From: Lineus longissimus
Taxonomy: Eukaryota; Nemertea; Pilidiophora; Heteronemertea; Lineidae
Length of the DNA: 64,000 bases
Direction: 5' to 3'
NCBI RefSeq assembly: GCF_910592395.1
Contig: NC_088312.1
Span: 992,001 to 1,056,000 of the forward strand
Shown here in pieces: positions 60,901 to 64,000 of the stretch. Within the stretch, counting starts at the first letter, position 1, and each line of letters starts with the position of its first letter. Made by a program: the position numbers and the translations under genes. Under the pieces are notes generated by a model. It had not been told where the DNA came from, did no database searches, and worked only from the letters and a program-made list of their open reading frames with translations.

Positions 60901-63337
60901 AGGGTGTTTGGAGATGGGCATTGAATCATCAGAAGATGTGTTGAAAAGCAACAGTAACCGAAGCGAGCTGATGTGGAGCCGAAACCTAATGTATTTGCAG
61001 ACAAGATCATTATTGCTGTTAATGTCAATTATGTTAAGTATCAGTAAGCTGATCACTTATTTGGGTAACTGCCAAATCATAAAACTGTCTTGAGGGACCG
61101 ATTGTTGGGACTGATAGTTGGGCTAATCCCCTGCCAAAATGAGTTGTGTTGCTATCTTCACCAAGGCGGATATCCCGAAAATGTTGCAAAAGTTATCTCT
61201 TATCAATATTTTTCTATACCAGATGAAGGAGGACTTGTCTATATTTGGGTGATCGATTTTCAAAAATATCGGAAATATGCTACTTCTTTGTTTGTATTTT
61301 AGGTACACAGACATATCATTTACAAGGAAAACATCATCGATATCCTATATAAATAGGACACTTCATAGTAAACGGCCTTTGTTGTCGTTTTAGAAATACG
61401 CTCAGCCGAGCTGCACCTTAGCCTTGGGCATTCTATCAGATGGAATTTCAGGTCTAATCTGGGATTAATTCCCATTGTTATTTATACGTATGGAATAGAT
61501 CAAACTATATAACTCATTAATCAGTGTTATTGTTTTGGTGACTAGTTTTCTGATGCCCTGTTATTTAAAAGTTCATTTCATTAAAAGAGATGAAAGCTCG
61601 AAGTAAAATTGTCATCCAGAAAAAAATTATCTTGATCCATGTATCTTATTTTTACACAATCCTCCATCCTCATCCTGAGATCAGGCTTTTTTACTCCTAC
61701 TTCTATCGACAGGCGGAGTATATTGAAAACCACTTAATAATTCAGGATGTCCATCCTCCTGCGCTTCCTCAACATTTACTGCAGTTGTCACGTCTTTTTC
61801 AAGAATGATGCACGAGAATGATAAACAAACACCAATGTAAATTTGTCCTCATCCGAGAATGAATGCTGAAGCGGCCGTATATATCACTCCTAAATGCTTA
61901 TCAAATGAAATAAGTCAAAATGGTTTCGGCAGCATCCTGATAGGTTGTCATGGTTTCCACTAGTTCTCGATCAACAGGTAGATTGTAGAGCCTTATACAG
62001 ACATTCCTGGCGATGGTGACCTTCTCTGTGACAGACGTGCGTTTTCTAATGGCAACGTTGGCGTTTTAGAGATGAAGGGATGGGTTTGCTGTAACAAAAT
62101 AGAATACTGAATTATGGTCGAGCCTTGCCTCTACCCAGGAGGAAAGGTCTTCCTGTTCTCCCACAGCAATTAACTCTTGATATCTAATTGTCATCCGCAT
62201 AATCAATTCTCTTTCATCGTGATATACGATGGATTAATGAGACAGTGTCCAACCTTTAGCTAATCAACTCGCTGGCAGCCTCGACTAATTCAGTCCAGTG
62301 ATGCTGAGAGCGAGCCTAACTGTATCTTTAGATGGTCAATCGAGCTAATGACTAAGGAATGGTTTGCGGCATGGCCTAATGGTTTCTGTCTATGGATGTT
62401 AGGTGGGTGTATCACTGGATTGAATTGGAGATGTTTCCTGTGGGTTATAGGTAAATGTGATGTGAGGAACTAAGGCAAAGGTCCCTTGACACCAAAGTAT
62501 GAATTGTTGGACTGATATATTTTGACACAGATAATTAAACCATTACATGAAAGGCCGTCTGCTGCAGAATTAGTTAATGATGCAAATTATCACTCTTTAT
62601 TACTCATGTTACAGTTTTCTTAATGACGCCTTTAATAGCCGCTCGAGGATTGGATGACGACTAACTCACAAGCGCTAATAATAACATGCACCTGTAATTG
62701 GTGTTGGATAACCAGTCGTACTATTCAGTAATAGTGGGCATGACCTTTATAGGGAGACTTTAGACAGGAGCCAGGCAGGATGGCCAGATTTACCCTTATC
62801 CACGCCGGTGTAACAGTATCGAATGCCCCCCCCCCCCCCTGGAAGAAGTGTCCGGCCCTATTGTCTTCTGCAATATGGTTCTATAGAGACCCTGACCGTC
62901 AATAGCTCAGAGACTGAAGCGCATAATAGAATCCTTTGTTTCCCGGGCATTCTATCCTAGGACATTTTCAACTTCTTCACCGGCACAGCTTGTCAATCAG
63001 TCACTTCGTCTCTCGTCACACCACCACTGAAACGTCAAGTGCGACCAAACGGCATGCTCTTCCAGCTTCTGGAACGGAATATTTTTTTCCATTTGTCAGC
63101 TCGGTAGCAAATTTGAACAACAGATTTCAACTTGTTTCTTGATTGATGTGCTTCCATCCAATTTCCCCAAACTAGCCACAGAGTAGAAACCAATCAGGTT
63201 GCCTTTGATCTCATTGTCAGAGCCTTGGCTCAACTACAGTTCGATGAGTTTGCCTAATAAAATGAAGAGGCGAACATCGTTGCAATTTTGTTAGATCTGT
63301 CAGTTTTTGATGAAAAACAATTCCATTTTTGTTTCAG
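57941..63337. other. Intergenic or intronic, mostly featureless
   Basis: Two small degenerate tandem tracts are visible: about 58040-58200 (words CAACCAGACCTGATGAGA, unit roughly 45-50 bp) and about 58235-58400 (GTTGTTCCCCTAT..GAGCTAGC-like words, three units of 60-70 bp). A poly-C run is at 62827-62840. Otherwise I see no exon, RNA gene or element I can defend. Because the exon at 63338 is internal, part of this may be an intron of that gene. Confidence 0.45.
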
Positions 63338-63547
63338 ATTCCTCGTCCGTGTTGGACATGGAGAGCGATGACCATGCAGCACGCATGACCCATCAGGAAC
63401 TCTTCGTCATTTATAACTTCTTTGAACACATTCCTCCACCGCCGTTGTTCCGCTCCTTCAAGGAAGGGTTCCTTCACGTGGCTCATGTGATACAGCAACA
63501 TCCGCAGTTTGTGGAGGGGATGCTGCTACGTGATGTCAATGAAAGAC
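63338..63547 (+). CDS. Internal exon of an unidentified gene
   Basis: A 210-nt exon between a good acceptor (TTTTGTTTCAG|ATTCC) and donor (AAAGAC|GTAAGT), phase 1 at both ends. It encodes about 70 residues including SVLDMESDDHAARMTHQELF, VIYNFFEHIPPPPLFRSFKE and HVIQQHPQFVEGMLLRDVNE. The composition and clean splice sites look genuinely coding: an acidic lead, then a helical segment broken by IPPPPLF. I do not recognise the family and see no neighbouring exon in the window; the next one should lie beyond 64000. Confidence 0.7.
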
Positions 63548-64000
63548 GTAAGTAGAATTTGGAATCTCATTTCCCACTACAATTCATTTCATTATTCATG
63601 TGGGTCAAAACTTGCCATTGTGCAGTTTCGTATGTGCTGGGATCGGGAACCCAACTGTCAATTGAAGGGGTGGCCTACTCATCCTTTTGTAAATCTGAGT
63701 AGAATATATTTTTTATATACCGGGTGAAAAATCACCTTCCGAAAACGTACAGACTGGACAAAAAATACTCTGCTCCGCCTTCTTGACTGGCACTTACGGA
63801 TCTCCGATGATTCATTCCTGGGGAAATTGGTTTCCATTTGGAGAATTAGATGTGATCGTCTATTTTTGGCGTTTGCCTGATGCACGATAATGCATTTTGT
63901 GTGGGTGAAAATTGCCACTTATGGGCTTTGTTACTATTGGTTTATTGGCAAACTGAGAATACTTTAGACTGATGGAGTATCTTAAATGTCAAAATGAACA
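63548..64000 (+). other. Start of the following intron
   Basis: No further exon, repeat or element seen up to the window end. Confidence 0.4.

Noticed and set aside
1-64000. CRISPR arrays, operons, prokaryotic promoters or rRNA
   Set aside because: The tandem repeats have no spacer organisation and the genes are split by GT-AG introns, so this is eukaryotic DNA; no rRNA-like sequence was seen.

Overview
The window is animal nuclear DNA. Genes are split by GT-AG introns, intergenic stretches are long and AT-leaning, and short inverted-repeat transposons, minisatellites and TACATGTA/TAGGCCTA-like words are frequent. The gene set is bilaterian. I read it as a marine invertebrate (lophotrochozoan or invertebrate deuterostome); the sequence does not let me name the species.

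Layout. (1) 1-4.9 kb: an intronless four-jointed (FJX1) Golgi kinase on +, probably with a spliced 5' leader carrying a short uORF. (2) 4.9-24 kb: gene-poor, with two clear hairpin MITEs and no exon I can defend. (3) 24.1-31.1 kb: a repeat-dense block with a 34-bp minisatellite, an orphan glutathione S-transferase (GST) exon, several inverted-repeat elements and a complete five-exon sigma-class GST. (4) 31.6-35.9 kb on -: an eleven-exon DEG/ENaC (FMRFamide-gated/ASIC-like) sodium channel, convergent with the GST. (5) 38.5-46.3 kb on +: a seven-exon bHLH-leucine-zipper gene with the C-terminal WMC/DCD domain of the Mondo (MondoA/ChREBP) family, but without the N-terminal glucose-sensing Mondo conserved region. 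(6) 48.3-54.0 kb on -: a fifteen-exon FANCG (Fanconi anaemia core complex, TPR) gene, convergent with the Mondo-like gene. (7) 54.4 kb on -: a LAMTOR4-like first exon immediately upstream of FANCG. (8) 55.2-57.9 kb: a 2.6-kb foldback element whose arms carry satellites, with a PIF/Harbinger-like MITE nested in one arm. (9) 57.9-64 kb: mostly featureless, then one well-formed internal exon of an unidentified + strand gene at 63.3 kb.

The genes do not form one pathway: planar polarity/Hippo (FJX1), detoxification or prostaglandin metabolism (GST), peptide- or acid-gated Na+ entry (DEG/ENaC), metabolic transcription (Mondo-like), interstrand crosslink repair (FANCG) and lysosomal mTORC1 signalling (LAMTOR4). 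All exon joins below were made by hand from splice sites and codon phase; no transcript data or database search was available. The most interesting items are the Mondo-like gene lacking its sensor half, the LAMTOR4-like exon whose donor is in phase with the first visible FANCG exon, the satellite-armed foldback element, and the orphan GST exon trapped between a minisatellite and a MITE.
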